Assembly: GCF_002262875.1 (NCBI RefSeq)
Contig: NZ_NKYE01000004.1
Location: 248,001-312,000 of the forward strand
Reading direction: 5' to 3'
Source of the DNA: Amycolatopsis antarctica
GTDB taxonomy: Bacteria > Actinomycetota > Actinomycetes > Mycobacteriales > Pseudonocardiaceae
DNA: 64,000 nucleotides
The notes beneath the pieces were generated by a model, which worked only from the letters and a program-made list of their open reading frames with translations, was not told the origin of the DNA and made no database searches. Made by a program: the position numbers and the translations under genes. Below are positions 41,014-49,512 of this stretch, piece after piece. Position 1 is the stretch's first letter. The number at the start of each line of letters is the position of its first letter.

Positions 41014-41042
41014 CCGGGCCGCAGGGTCGGTGCGCTTCGGTG

Positions 41043-41501
41043 TCAGTCGCCGTCGATGACGTCCGGCTCGAGACCGAGATAGCCGGCGACCTGCTCCACC
41101 AGCACCTCGTGTACCAGTTCCGCCAGCTCGGACGGGTCCTTCGCGCGCGCCTCCAACGGCCGCCGGTACAGCACGATCCGCGCTCTGGTGGGCAGCCCGG
41201 CCCGGTCGACGCCCGCTGGCACCAGCCGGGACAGCGGCACCGTGCCGTCGTGCAGTACGCCCTCGGTGTCCGCCGGATCGGCGACCTCCGGGACGTCGTC
41301 CACGGCCACGTCCAGCTTGGTCAGTTCGTGCCGCCAGCGGGCCTCGATCGGCTCCAGCGCGTCGAGTACCAGCGCGTCGAACTTCTCCGCCCGGCTCGCG
41401 GCGGCGGGCAGCGTGGCGGGGAAGAGCTGTCCACGCAGGCCACGGCCGTGCCGGTCCCTACGCTTGAGCTGCCGTTGCCGGGATCCACGAGCCGTCGCCA
41501 C
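41043..41501 (-). CDS. zincin-like metallopeptidase family protein
   Basis: The 152-residue protein belongs to the small actinobacterial family found here between whiB2 and DUF3499 (Rv3259 position). IVLYRRPLEARAKDPSELAE precedes LVHEVLVEQVAGYLG, where the usual HExxH zinc motif appears only as HEVLVEQ, with Gln or Val where the second His would be. It may be a proteolytically dead relative. It is convergent with the glycosyltransferase. Confidence 0.75.
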   Translation of the reverse strand: MATARGSRQRQLKRRDRHGRGLRGQLFPATLPAAASRAEKFDALVLDALEPIEARWRHELTKLDVAVDDVPEVADPADTEGVLHDGTVPLSRLVPAGVDRAGLPTRARIVLYRRPLEARAKDPSELAELVHEVLVEQVAGYLGLEPDVIDGD

Positions 41502-41603
41502 GAACGAAAGGGTACGCGGTGACGGCGAGCCCCACGCCGCGCGTTCACCGGCCTCTCGCGTGTCGCCCGTGCCCCGGGCGGGTGAGGCGCTATCGTCGTT
41601 TCC

Positions 41604-41981
41604 GTGCGAAGCGTGCGGGTGTGTTCACGGACGGGCTGCCTCGAGCCCGCCGTCGCCACGCTCACCTACGCCTACAGCGACTCCACCGCTGTCGTCGGAC
41701 CGCTGGCGACCGCGTCCGAACCGCACTCGTACGACCTGTGCGAGGAGCACGCGCTGCGCCTCACCGCCCCGAAGGGCTGGGAGGTCGTCCGGCACGAGGG
41801 GGAGTTCGCCGCCCCGGAACCCTCCAGTGACGAGCTGACCGCGCTGGCCGAGGCCGTCCGTGAGGCGGGCAGGCACGACCGGCAGGCGCCGCCGATGCCG
41901 GAGCCGGACGCCGCCGCGGGAGGGGCCGGATCCTCCGGCGGCCGCCGTGGCCACCTGCGCGTGCTGCCCGGACGATCCTGA
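41604..41981 (+). CDS. DUF3499 family protein
   Basis: The 125-residue protein starts with VCSRTGC and contains ATLTYAYSDSTAVVGPL and YDLCEEHA, typical of the DUF3499 family (Rv3258c position). The CxxxxC and CxxH pairs look like a zinc ribbon. A TATCGT about 7 bp before GTG 41604 indicates a leaderless transcript. The C-terminal third is Pro/Ala/Gly-rich. Function is unknown. Confidence 0.85.
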   Translation: MRSVRVCSRTGCLEPAVATLTYAYSDSTAVVGPLATASEPHSYDLCEEHALRLTAPKGWEVVRHEGEFAAPEPSSDELTALAEAVREAGRHDRQAPPMPEPDAAAGGAGSSGGRRGHLRVLPGRS

Positions 41982-42091
41982 CCGAGCCCCTCCCCTCGCA
42001 CACCGCGGGCCGTCTCGTTGCGGGCACGGCCACGCGCCCTGTCCCCGCCCGCCGGTAGGCTGCGCACGGAGCGCGCCGCACGACTCACTGC

Positions 42092-42154
42092 GCTTCAACA
42101 GCTTCAACAGCTTCAACAGCTTCAACAGCTTCAACAGCTTCAACAGCTTCAACA
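42092..42154. repeat. seven identical tandem copies of a 9-bp unit in the manB leader
   Basis: GCTTCAACA is repeated seven times without a mismatch, ending 21 bp before the manB GTG. A repeat of 9-bp period of this purity is expected to change in copy number by slippage. Confidence 0.95.
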
Positions 42155-42175
42155 CGACGAATCGGGGAGAGGTAC

Positions 42176-43567
42176 GTGTCTGACCTGTCGGGCATCGTGA
42201 AGGCCTACGACATCCGCGGTGTGGTGGGTGAGCAGATCGACGCGGAGCTGGTGCGCGCGTTCGGCTCCGCGTTCGCGCTGCTGATCAAGCCGGACTCGCC
42301 CTCGGTCGTGATCGGCCACGACATGCGGGACTCCTCACCGGAGCTGGCCGCCGCGTTCGCCGAGGGCGTCACCTCCCAGGGGCTCGACGTGGTGTCCATC
42401 GGACTGGCCAGCACCGACCAGCTCTACTTCGCCTCGGGGTCGCTCGGCATGCCCGGCGCGATGTTCACCGCGAGCCACAACCCCGCCAAGTACAACGGGA
42501 TCAAGCTCTGCCGCGCAGGCGCCGCCCCGGTCGGGCAGGACTCCGGGCTCTCCGAGATCCGCGAGTCGGTGGAGCAGGGCGTGCCCGCGTTCGAGGGCGC
42601 ACCGGGACGGATCACCGAGCGCGATGTGCTCACCGACTACGCCGCCCACCTGCGCGGTCTGGTGGACCTCTCCGGCAGCCGTCCGCTGAAGGTCGTGGTG
42701 GACGCGGGAAACGGCATGGGCGGGCACACGGTGCCCACCGTCTTCGGCGAGCTGCCCGCCTCGGTCGAGGGCGGGCCGCGGAAGGCACTGCCGATCGAGA
42801 TCGTGCCGATGTACTTCGAGCTCGACGGCAACTTCCCCAACCACGAGGCGAACCCGCTCGACCCGGCGAACATCGTCGACCTGCAGGCGAAGGTGCGCGA
42901 GTCCGGCGCCGACTGCGGCCTGGCCTTCGACGGTGACGCCGATCGCTGCTTCGTCGTCGACGAGCGCGGCGAGCCGGTCTCGCCCAGCGCCGTCACCGCG
43001 CTGGTGGCGGTACGAGAGCTGGCGAAGTCGCCCGGCTCCACCGTCATCCACAACCTGATCACCTCGCACGCCGTCCCGGAGATCATCGCCGAGAACGGCG
43101 GCAAGGCGGTCCGCACCCGCGTCGGCCACTCCTTCATCAAGGAGAAGATGGCGGAGACGGACGCGATCTTCGGCGGCGAGCACTCGGCGCACTACTACTT
43201 CCGCGACTTCTGGCGGGCGGACACCGGGATGCTGGCCGCGCTGCACGTGCTGGCCGCGCTCGGCGAGCAGGACGGCACGCTGTCCGAGTTGACGGCGCGG
43301 TACCAGCGTTACGCGGCGTCCGGCGAGATCAACTCCACCGTGGACGACCAGGTCGCCCGCCAGCTCGCCGTGAAGGACGCCTACGCCGCGCGGCAGGGGG
43401 TGCGGATCGACGAGCTCGACGGCCTGACCGTCGAGCTGCCCTCCGGTGGCTGGTTCAATCTGCGCCCGTCCAACACCGAACCGCTGCTGCGCCTCAACGT
43501 GGAGGCCGCCGACGCCGACGCCGTACGGGCCCTCGCGGACGAGGTACTGGCCATCGTCCGCCACTGA
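42176..43567 (+). CDS. manB: phosphomannomutase/phosphoglucomutase ManB
   Basis: The 463-residue enzyme has the phosphoserine loop TASHNP (Ser100), the metal site FDGDADR (about 258), the sugar-binding GEHSAHYYF and the phosphate-binding RPSNTEPLLR near the end. It turns mannose-6-phosphate into mannose-1-phosphate for GDP-mannose. GTG 42176 has a GGGGAGAGG Shine-Dalgarno, just after the 9-bp repeat array. Confidence 0.95.
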   Translation: MSDLSGIVKAYDIRGVVGEQIDAELVRAFGSAFALLIKPDSPSVVIGHDMRDSSPELAAAFAEGVTSQGLDVVSIGLASTDQLYFASGSLGMPGAMFTASHNPAKYNGIKLCRAGAAPVGQDSGLSEIRESVEQGVPAFEGAPGRITERDVLTDYAAHLRGLVDLSGSRPLKVVVDAGNGMGGHTVPTVFGELPASVEGGPRKALPIEIVPMYFELDGNFPNHEANPLDPANIVDLQAKVRESGADCGLAFDGDADRCFVVDERGEPVSPSAVTALVAVRELAKSPGSTVIHNLITSHAVPEIIAENGGKAVRTRVGHSFIKEKMAETDAIFGGEHSAHYYFRDFWRADTGMLAALHVLAALGEQDGTLSELTARYQRYAASGEINSTVDDQVARQLAVKDAYAARQGVRIDELDGLTVELPSGGWFNLRPSNTEPLLRLNVEAADADAVRALADEVLAIVRH

Positions 43568-43607
43568 CACCGTTCTCGCCGGCATCGCCGGCCGACCTGG
43601 AGGAACC

Positions 43608-43832
43608 ATGGCCGTCACCCTCGACGAGCAGCTACTGGAGATTCTGGCCTGCCCCTGTCCCGAGCACGCCCCGCTGCGGGTGGGATCGCCCGGCGATCCC
43701 GAGGCGGACGCGCTGACCTGTACCTCGTGCGGCCGGGTGTTCCCGGTGCGCGACGGCATCCCGGTGCTGCTCCTCGACGAGGCGACCGGTGGGCCGGGGA
43801 ACTCCGAGGCGTCCGGCACCGATGACGCTTGA
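43608..43832 (+). CDS. Trm112-like zinc-ribbon protein
   Basis: The 74-residue protein has LLEILACPCPEH, then LTCTSCGRVFPVRDGIPVLL, the Trm112/YcaR signature with CxxC zinc knuckles. Trm112-type proteins stabilise methyltransferase partners. AGGAA precedes the ATG by 3 bp. The stop overlaps the next gene by 11 bp. Located between manB and an isomerase-like gene as in other Actinobacteria. Confidence 0.88.
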   Translation: MAVTLDEQLLEILACPCPEHAPLRVGSPGDPEADALTCTSCGRVFPVRDGIPVLLLDEATGGPGNSEASGTDDA

Positions 43833-44913
43833 CGACACTCTGCTGGACGATCCGGTCCGGCTGGCCGAGGCGGACAGCGCCGGCCTGCTGCGTGCCGTCG
43901 CGATGGCGGGCGCCCAGGTACGGGCGACCGTCGAGTCGGCGGCGGAGCTGGGGCTCGCGGACCGACTCGACGTCGGCAGGCCACGCGCCGTCGTCCTGAT
44001 CTCGCGGCCCGGCGTCAGCCGCACGGCCACCCGGATGCTCGCCTCGCTGCTCACCGCCTCCTGCCCGGTGCCGGTGGTGGTGGCCGACGTGGTCCCGGCG
44101 TGGATCGGGGCGCTCGACGTCGTCATCGCGCACACCGACGACCCGGGCGACCGGGAACTGGCCGCCACCCTGGAGCGGGCGGCGCGCTACGGGGCGACCG
44201 TGGTGCTCTCCGCGCCGCCGGAGGGGCCGGTGGCCTCCTCGGTCGCCGGGCGTGGCCTGGTGCTGGTGCCCCGGGTGCCGGTGCCGCCGGAGCTGGCGTT
44301 CCCGCGGGCGCTCGCCGCTGGGCTGCTGGCCGTGAACGCGCTGGGCCTGTTCACGGCGGATGTGGCCGCGCTGGCCGACCAGCTCGACGCCGAGGCCGAA
44401 CGCGATCACCTCGGGCACGACCCGTTCGTCAACCCGGCGAAGTCCCTCGCGCTGCGGCTGGTCGACCGCACCCCGCTGCTGTGGGGGCTCGACCACCTCG
44501 CGGTGGCCGCCGCCGCCCACGGGGCGCACGCCTTCGCCGCGCACGCCGCGACCGTCTGCGACGTCGCCGACTACCGGCAGGCCCGGGCCCAGCACGCGCT
44601 GCACCGCGCTGCCGTGATGGGCACCAGCGAACGGGACATCTTCGCCGATCCGGACGACATCCCCGCAGGCAGCGCACCGCCGAGGATCGTGCTGCTGGCG
44701 GTGCGCACGGGGCCGACGGCCGACGCCGCCCGGCACCGGGCGGACGATGCGCTGCCGGGCGTGGACGTGGTCGCGCCCGCGGAGGAGTTCGACGCCGACG
44801 AGACCGCCCGCGCCGCCGTGCTCGCGATGCGGTTCGAGCTGGCCGCCGTCTACCTCGGGCTCGCCACTGGGACCATTGGCGGGGCAGGCCGGTACACGCC
44901 CGCCGCTGTGTGA
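43822..44913 (+). CDS. SIS-fold isomerase-like protein (Rv3256c type)
   Basis: The 363-residue protein resembles the bifunctional phosphoglucose/phosphomannose isomerase group by layout: a divergent SIS domain (about 40-190, with LISRPGVSR and VVIAHTDDPGD in place of standard motifs) and a C-terminal PGI-like part ending YLGLATGTIGGAGRY. In mycobacteria this gene lies between manB and manA. The SIS sugar-phosphate residues are not clearly kept, so catalysis is uncertain. ATG 43822 overlaps the Trm112-like gene. Confidence 0.72.
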   Translation: MTLDDTLLDDPVRLAEADSAGLLRAVAMAGAQVRATVESAAELGLADRLDVGRPRAVVLISRPGVSRTATRMLASLLTASCPVPVVVADVVPAWIGALDVVIAHTDDPGDRELAATLERAARYGATVVLSAPPEGPVASSVAGRGLVLVPRVPVPPELAFPRALAAGLLAVNALGLFTADVAALADQLDAEAERDHLGHDPFVNPAKSLALRLVDRTPLLWGLDHLAVAAAAHGAHAFAAHAATVCDVADYRQARAQHALHRAAVMGTSERDIFADPDDIPAGSAPPRIVLLAVRTGPTADAARHRADDALPGVDVVAPAEEFDADETARAAVLAMRFELAAVYLGLATGTIGGAGRYTPAAV

Positions 44914-44968
44914 CCCGGCCCGGCGCATATTCTGACCGGCCGGTACCGGTTTCGAGTTGAGGTGAGAA

Positions 44969-46201
44969 GTGGAGCTGCTGCGCAACGCCGTGCGCCCGTA
45001 CGCCTGGGGATCGAGGACGATCATCCCGGAGCTGCTGGGCCGCCCGGTTCCCGCACCGCACCCCGAGGCGGAGCTGTGGATGGGTGCTCATCCCGGCGAT
45101 CCCTCGCGGATCACCCGCGCGGACGGCACCGAGCGGACGCTGCTGGAGATCGTCGACGCCGATCCGGTCGGCCAGCTCGGCGCCCGGTGTGCCGAGCAGT
45201 GGGGTAACAGGCTGCCGTTCCTGCTGAAGATCCTGGCCATCGAGGAGCCGCTGTCCATGCAGGCCCACCCGTCGGCGGCGCAGGCCGCGGAGGGGTTCCG
45301 CCGCGAGGAGGCCGCCGGGATCGCCCGTGGCGCCGCGAACCGCAACTACCCGGACCCGACGGCCAAGCCCGAGCTGGTTTGCGCGCTGACCGAGTTCCAC
45401 GCGCTGGCCGGGTTCCGTGACCCGGCGCGCACGGTGGAGTTCCTGCGGGAGATCGACACCCCCGGCCTGACCCGCTACACCGAACTGCTGGCCGCCCAGC
45501 CGGACGCGGACGGTCTGCGCGCGCTGTTCACCACGTGGATCACGTTGCCGCAGCGCACGCTCGACGCGCTGCTGCCCGAGGTGCTCGACGCCTGCGTCCT
45601 GCACCTGAAGAACCACGGACGGTTCGACGTCGAGTGCCGCACCGTGCTGGAGCTGGGCGAGGCGCATCCGCACGACGCCGCGGTGCTGGCGGCCCTGCTG
45701 CTGAACCGGATGACGCTGCACGCGGGCGACGCGCTCTTCCTGCCCGCCGGGAACCTGCATCTGTACCTGCACGGCGCCGCCGTCGAGATCCTGGCCAACT
45801 CGGACAACATCCTGCGCGGTGGCCTCACCCCGAAGCACGTGGACGTCCCGGAACTGTTGCGGGTACTGGATTTCGGCTGCCCGGACATGCCGGTTCTGCG
45901 CGGCGGGCCGATCGCACCCGGCGAGCGGCTGGTGGTCTACCGCACGGAGGCGGCCGAGTTCGAGCTGTCCTCGGCGTACTGGGCGGCGGGGGAGGACGAG
46001 GAGCTGGAACTCGGCTGCTCGGGTCCGCAGATCCTGCTGTGCGTCGAGGGGGCGCTCGACGTCGTGTGCCCGGACGGCGGGCCCGCACGGTTGCGCCGGG
46101 GGGAGTCGGCCTGGCTGGCGGCGGACGATCCCGCGGTGACCGTCCGTCCCGCGGACGGCGCGCCCGCCCGCCTGTACCGCGCGACCGCGGGCGGCTGCTG
46201 A
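44969..46201 (+). CDS. manA: mannose-6-phosphate isomerase, class I
   Basis: The 410-residue type I enzyme has QAHPSAAQA (zinc ligands Gln and His), PELVCALTEFHALAGFR with the Glu ligand, and GDALFLPAGNLHLYLHG with the last His. It converts fructose-6-phosphate to mannose-6-phosphate, feeding ManB. GTG 44969 follows GAGGTGAGA. It closes the mannose block. Confidence 0.95.
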   Translation: MELLRNAVRPYAWGSRTIIPELLGRPVPAPHPEAELWMGAHPGDPSRITRADGTERTLLEIVDADPVGQLGARCAEQWGNRLPFLLKILAIEEPLSMQAHPSAAQAAEGFRREEAAGIARGAANRNYPDPTAKPELVCALTEFHALAGFRDPARTVEFLREIDTPGLTRYTELLAAQPDADGLRALFTTWITLPQRTLDALLPEVLDACVLHLKNHGRFDVECRTVLELGEAHPHDAAVLAALLLNRMTLHAGDALFLPAGNLHLYLHGAAVEILANSDNILRGGLTPKHVDVPELLRVLDFGCPDMPVLRGGPIAPGERLVVYRTEAAEFELSSAYWAAGEDEELELGCSGPQILLCVEGALDVVCPDGGPARLRRGESAWLAADDPAVTVRPADGAPARLYRATAGGC

Positions 46202-46322
46202 CCGTCCCGCCCGTTCGCGGGCCGCCGGTCGAGTCGTGCGCGGTCCCCGGACGTGCTCGCGGCCGTCGTGGCGGCCTCCCCTAGGCTGCATCCCTGCTGA
46301 TCGACGAGCGACGGGGGTTCAG

Positions 46323-47237
46323 GTGGCGGCAAACGGCGGGACGAAGGCGATTCTCGCGGCTCTGTTCGCGAACGCGGGTATCGCGATCGCGAAATTCGTG
46401 GGATTCCTGATCACCGGATCGTCCTCGATGCTGGCCGAGTCGGTGCACTCGGTGGCCGACACGTCCAACCAGGGCCTGCTGCTGCTGGGGCAGAAGACCG
46501 CCCAGCGCAAGGCGACCAAGGCGCACCCCTTCGGCTTCGGCCGCGACCGCTACTTCTACTCCTTCATCGTCGCGCTGATGCTGTTCACCCTCGGCTCGGC
46601 GTTCGCGCTCTACGAGGGCGTGCACAAGCTCCAGGAGCCGGAGGCGCTGACCTCGCCGATGGTCGCCGTGGTGATCCTGGTGCTGGCCATCGCGCTGGAG
46701 ACCTTCAGCTTCTGGACGGCCATCAAGGAGTCCAAGCTGGTCAAGGGCGACGCGACGTGGTGGCAGTTCATCCGCCAGTCGAAGACGCCGGAACTGCCGG
46801 TGGTGCTGCTGGAGGACGCCGGCGCGCTGTTCGGCCTGGTCTTCGCGCTGTTCGGGGTCGGCCTCTCGGTGGCCACCGGCGACCCGGTGTGGGACGCGGT
46901 CGGCACGATCATGATCGGTGTGCTGCTCGGGGTGATCGCCGTGGTGCTGATCATCGAGATGAAGAGCCTGCTGATCGGCGAGGGCTCCGGCGACCGTGAA
47001 CTGGACGCGATCACCGCCGAGCTGGCCGAGGGCGAGGTGGAGCGCGTCATCCACATCCGCACCCAGTACATCGGCCCGGACGAGCTGCTGGTCGCCGCGA
47101 AGCTGGCCTTCACGCCGGGGCTGGCGGTGGCCGATGTCGCGCGGGCGATCGACGAGGCCGAGTCGCGGGTCCGCGCGAAGGTCCCCGCAGCACGGCTGAT
47201 CTACCTCGAGCCGGACCTGGATCGCTCCGTCCGGTAG
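46323..47237 (+). CDS. cation diffusion facilitator family transporter
   Basis: The 304-residue protein has six helices and a C-terminal cytosolic domain. AESVHSVADTSNQ in helix 2 supplies the usual His/Asp metal ligands; helix 5 carries LLEDAGALFGL instead of HxxxD, so the metal site is Glu/Asp at that face. CDF proteins export Zn, Fe or Mn. GTG 46323 follows a GGGGG run; the frame upstream looks non-coding. Confidence 0.87.
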   Translation: MAANGGTKAILAALFANAGIAIAKFVGFLITGSSSMLAESVHSVADTSNQGLLLLGQKTAQRKATKAHPFGFGRDRYFYSFIVALMLFTLGSAFALYEGVHKLQEPEALTSPMVAVVILVLAIALETFSFWTAIKESKLVKGDATWWQFIRQSKTPELPVVLLEDAGALFGLVFALFGVGLSVATGDPVWDAVGTIMIGVLLGVIAVVLIIEMKSLLIGEGSGDRELDAITAELAEGEVERVIHIRTQYIGPDELLVAAKLAFTPGLAVADVARAIDEAESRVRAKVPAARLIYLEPDLDRSVR

Positions 47238-47322
47238 CTCAGCGCAGACCCGGACTGACGGGCTGCGATGGACCTATTAGGGTGACCGGCGACCTGAGGC
47301 CCAGCGAGTCAGGAGATTCACC

Positions 47323-48990
47323 ATGCCGGGGACCGGCTTGTGGCGGACGAAGTCGGTGGAGCAATCCATCGCCGACACCGACGATCCAGATACGAAACTT
47401 CGCCGGAACCTGAGCACCTGGGACCTCACGGTCTTCGGTGTCGCGGTCGTCATCGGCGCTGGCATCTTCACGCTCACCGCCCGGACGGCGGGTGACGTCG
47501 CCGGGCCTTCGGTGTCGGTCGCCTTCGTCCTGGCCGCGATCGCCTGCGGTTTGGCGGCGCTGTGCTACGCCGAGTTCGCGTCCACCGTCCCGGTCGCGGG
47601 CAGTGCGTACACGTTCTCCTACGCCACCTTCGGCGAGTTCATCGCGTGGATCATCGGCTGGGACCTGGTGCTGGAGTTCGCGGTGGGTGCCGCCTCCGTG
47701 GCCAAGGGCTGGTCGACGTACCTGCAGGAGGTGGTCGCGAACTTCCTCGGTGACGGTTTCACCACCATCGCCGAGGTCGGCGGCGTCTCGGTGGACTGGG
47801 GCGCGCTGCTGCTGGTGGTCGTGCTGACGGTGCTGCTGGCGATGGGCACGAAGCTGTCCTCCCGGTTCAGCCTGGTGATCACCACGATCAAGGTCGCGGT
47901 GGTGCTGTTCGTCGTGGTGCTGGGCATCGGCTACATCAACGTCGACAACTACTCGCCGTTCATCCCGCCCGCCGCCGAGGGCGGCGCCGGTGACGGCGGC
48001 ATCGAGCAGTCGCTGCTGTCGTTCCTGTCCGGCAGCGGTGGCAGCACCTTCGGTGTGTTCGGCCTGCTGGCCGGTGCCTCCCTGGTCTTCTTCGCGTTCA
48101 TCGGTTTCGACATCATCGCCACCACGGCCGAGGAGACGAAGAACCCGCAGAAGTCGGTGCCCCGCGGCATCTTCGGCTCGCTGGCGATCGTCACGGTGCT
48201 CTACGTCGCGGTCTCGCTGGTGGTCTCCGGTATGCGCCCGTACACCGACATGGCGACCGACGCGGGTGACGGGCAGCGCAAGACGCTCGCCACCGCGTTC
48301 TCGCTGAACGGCAACGACTGGGCCGCGAACATCATCTCCTTCGGTGCGCTGGCCGGTCTGACGACCGTGGTCATGGTGCTGATGCTGGGTCAGATCCGGG
48401 TCATGTACGCGATGTCGCGGGACGCGCTGCTGCCGCGCTCGATCGCGAAGTCGGGCAAGCGGGGCACCCCGGCCCGCGCGACGGTGATCGTCGGCAGCCT
48501 GGTGGCCGTGGCGGCGACCTTCTTCGAGGCGGACAAGCTCGAGGAGATGGTGAACGTCGGCACGCTGTTCGCGTTCATCCTGGTCTCGGCGGGCGTGATC
48601 GTGCTGCGGCGGACGCGGCCGGACCTGCCGCGCGCGTTCAAGGCGCCCTGGGTGCCGTTCATCCCGATCGTCGCGATCATCGCCTGCCTGTGGCTGATGC
48701 TGAACCTGACGGTGCTGACCTGGGTCCGCTTCCTGGCCTGGATGGTGCTCGGCGTCGTCGTGTACTTCGCCTACAGCAAGCGGCATTCCCTGTTGGGCAA
48801 GCGGATCCGGGAAGGAGGGGAACCGGTCGCGGCCGGTTCCGCGGGCCCCCCGGCCGCTGCCGGTGGCGCTTCCGACGCCGCTTCGGACGCGACTGCCGGT
48901 GGTGCGTCCGCCTCCGGTGAGACCCCGGGCGAGGCGCCCGGCGAGACCCCGGGCAAGACGCGGGGGGACAGTCCCGGCGACAGGGACTGA
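47323..48990 (+). CDS. APC-family amino acid permease
   Basis: The 555-residue transporter has about twelve helices. VIGAGIFTLTA in helix 1 is the substrate-binding unwound segment of APC cationic amino-acid transporters, and FAFIGFDIIATTAEE in the middle fits the CAT subgroup. The position corresponds to Rv3253c of M. tuberculosis. The last 60 residues are a disordered Ala/Gly/Glu/Pro tail with repeated PGE(T/A)PG units. AGGAG precedes ATG 47323. Confidence 0.92.
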   Translation: MPGTGLWRTKSVEQSIADTDDPDTKLRRNLSTWDLTVFGVAVVIGAGIFTLTARTAGDVAGPSVSVAFVLAAIACGLAALCYAEFASTVPVAGSAYTFSYATFGEFIAWIIGWDLVLEFAVGAASVAKGWSTYLQEVVANFLGDGFTTIAEVGGVSVDWGALLLVVVLTVLLAMGTKLSSRFSLVITTIKVAVVLFVVVLGIGYINVDNYSPFIPPAAEGGAGDGGIEQSLLSFLSGSGGSTFGVFGLLAGASLVFFAFIGFDIIATTAEETKNPQKSVPRGIFGSLAIVTVLYVAVSLVVSGMRPYTDMATDAGDGQRKTLATAFSLNGNDWAANIISFGALAGLTTVVMVLMLGQIRVMYAMSRDALLPRSIAKSGKRGTPARATVIVGSLVAVAATFFEADKLEEMVNVGTLFAFILVSAGVIVLRRTRPDLPRAFKAPWVPFIPIVAIIACLWLMLNLTVLTWVRFLAWMVLGVVVYFAYSKRHSLLGKRIREGGEPVAAGSAGPPAAAGGASDAASDATAGGASASGETPGEAPGETPGKTRGDSPGDRD

Positions 48991-49004
48991 CCGAGCTCTT
49001 CCGA

Positions 49005-49047
49005 CGGCCGGCGCGCACCTTCGGGTGCGCGCCGGCCGTTTTTTTTT
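49005..49047 (+). terminator. textbook intrinsic terminator after the permease
   Basis: Perfect 15-bp arms (49005-49019, 49024-49038) with a TTCG tetraloop and nine T residues following. It is the only terminator in the window with such a long U tract. Confidence 0.97.
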
Positions 49048-49081
49048 GTGCCGATCGGTTGACAGTCGCCCGATCCTGCAT

Positions 49082-49113
49082 CACCCTTTTACTATTCTAA
49101 TAGTGAAAGGGTG
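49082..49113 (+). promoter_or_regulatory. near-perfect palindromic operator of the GntR/ABC operon
   Basis: Fifteen-bp arms (CACCCTTTTACTATT and AATAGTGAAAGGGTG) with one mismatch around CT, touching the GntR start codon. It contains -10-like AT-rich hexamers (TAATAG, 49098-49103), so a bound repressor would block transcription. YtrA-type regulators bind such sites before their own operon. A TTGACA at 49059-49064 is too far to pair with TAATAG. Confidence 0.75.
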
Positions 49114-49512
49114 ATGGGCGTGCTCGACTTCCACTTGGACCGCGGGTCCGGGGTGGCGACGTACCTCCAGCTCGTCCATCAGGTCAAACACGCGCTCCGG
49201 CTCGGGCTGCTCGAGCCGGGCGACCGGCTGCCCACGGCCAAGGAGGTCGTGGACCGGCTGGCGATCAATCCGAACACCGTGTCGAAGGCCTACCGCGAAC
49301 TGGAACGCGAGGGCCTTGCTACCGGAAAGCCGGGGCAGGGGACTTTCGTGACCGGCACGCTCGGCGGCGCCGGACTCGCCGACCACGCACGACTGCGGGC
49401 CGAGCTGCAGAGCTGGGTTCGCGCCGGACGGGAGGCGGGGCTCGACATCGAGGACCTCGAGGCGCTTTTCGCCCTGGTAGTCGGAGACTCGTTTCGGGAG
49501 GAAATCGCATGA
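49114..49512 (+). CDS. YtrA-subfamily GntR transcriptional regulator
   Basis: The 132-residue protein has a winged HTH of GntR type (YLQLVHQVKHALRLG, RLPTAKEVVDRLAINPNTVS, LEREGLATGKPGQGTFV), followed by a short C-terminal dimer helix, the hallmark of the YtrA group. These control ABC transporter genes and often respond to cell-wall antibiotics. It overlaps the next ATPase gene by 4 bp. A GTG at 49111 is an alternative start. Confidence 0.92.
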   Translation: MGVLDFHLDRGSGVATYLQLVHQVKHALRLGLLEPGDRLPTAKEVVDRLAINPNTVSKAYRELEREGLATGKPGQGTFVTGTLGGAGLADHARLRAELQSWVRAGREAGLDIEDLEALFALVVGDSFREEIA

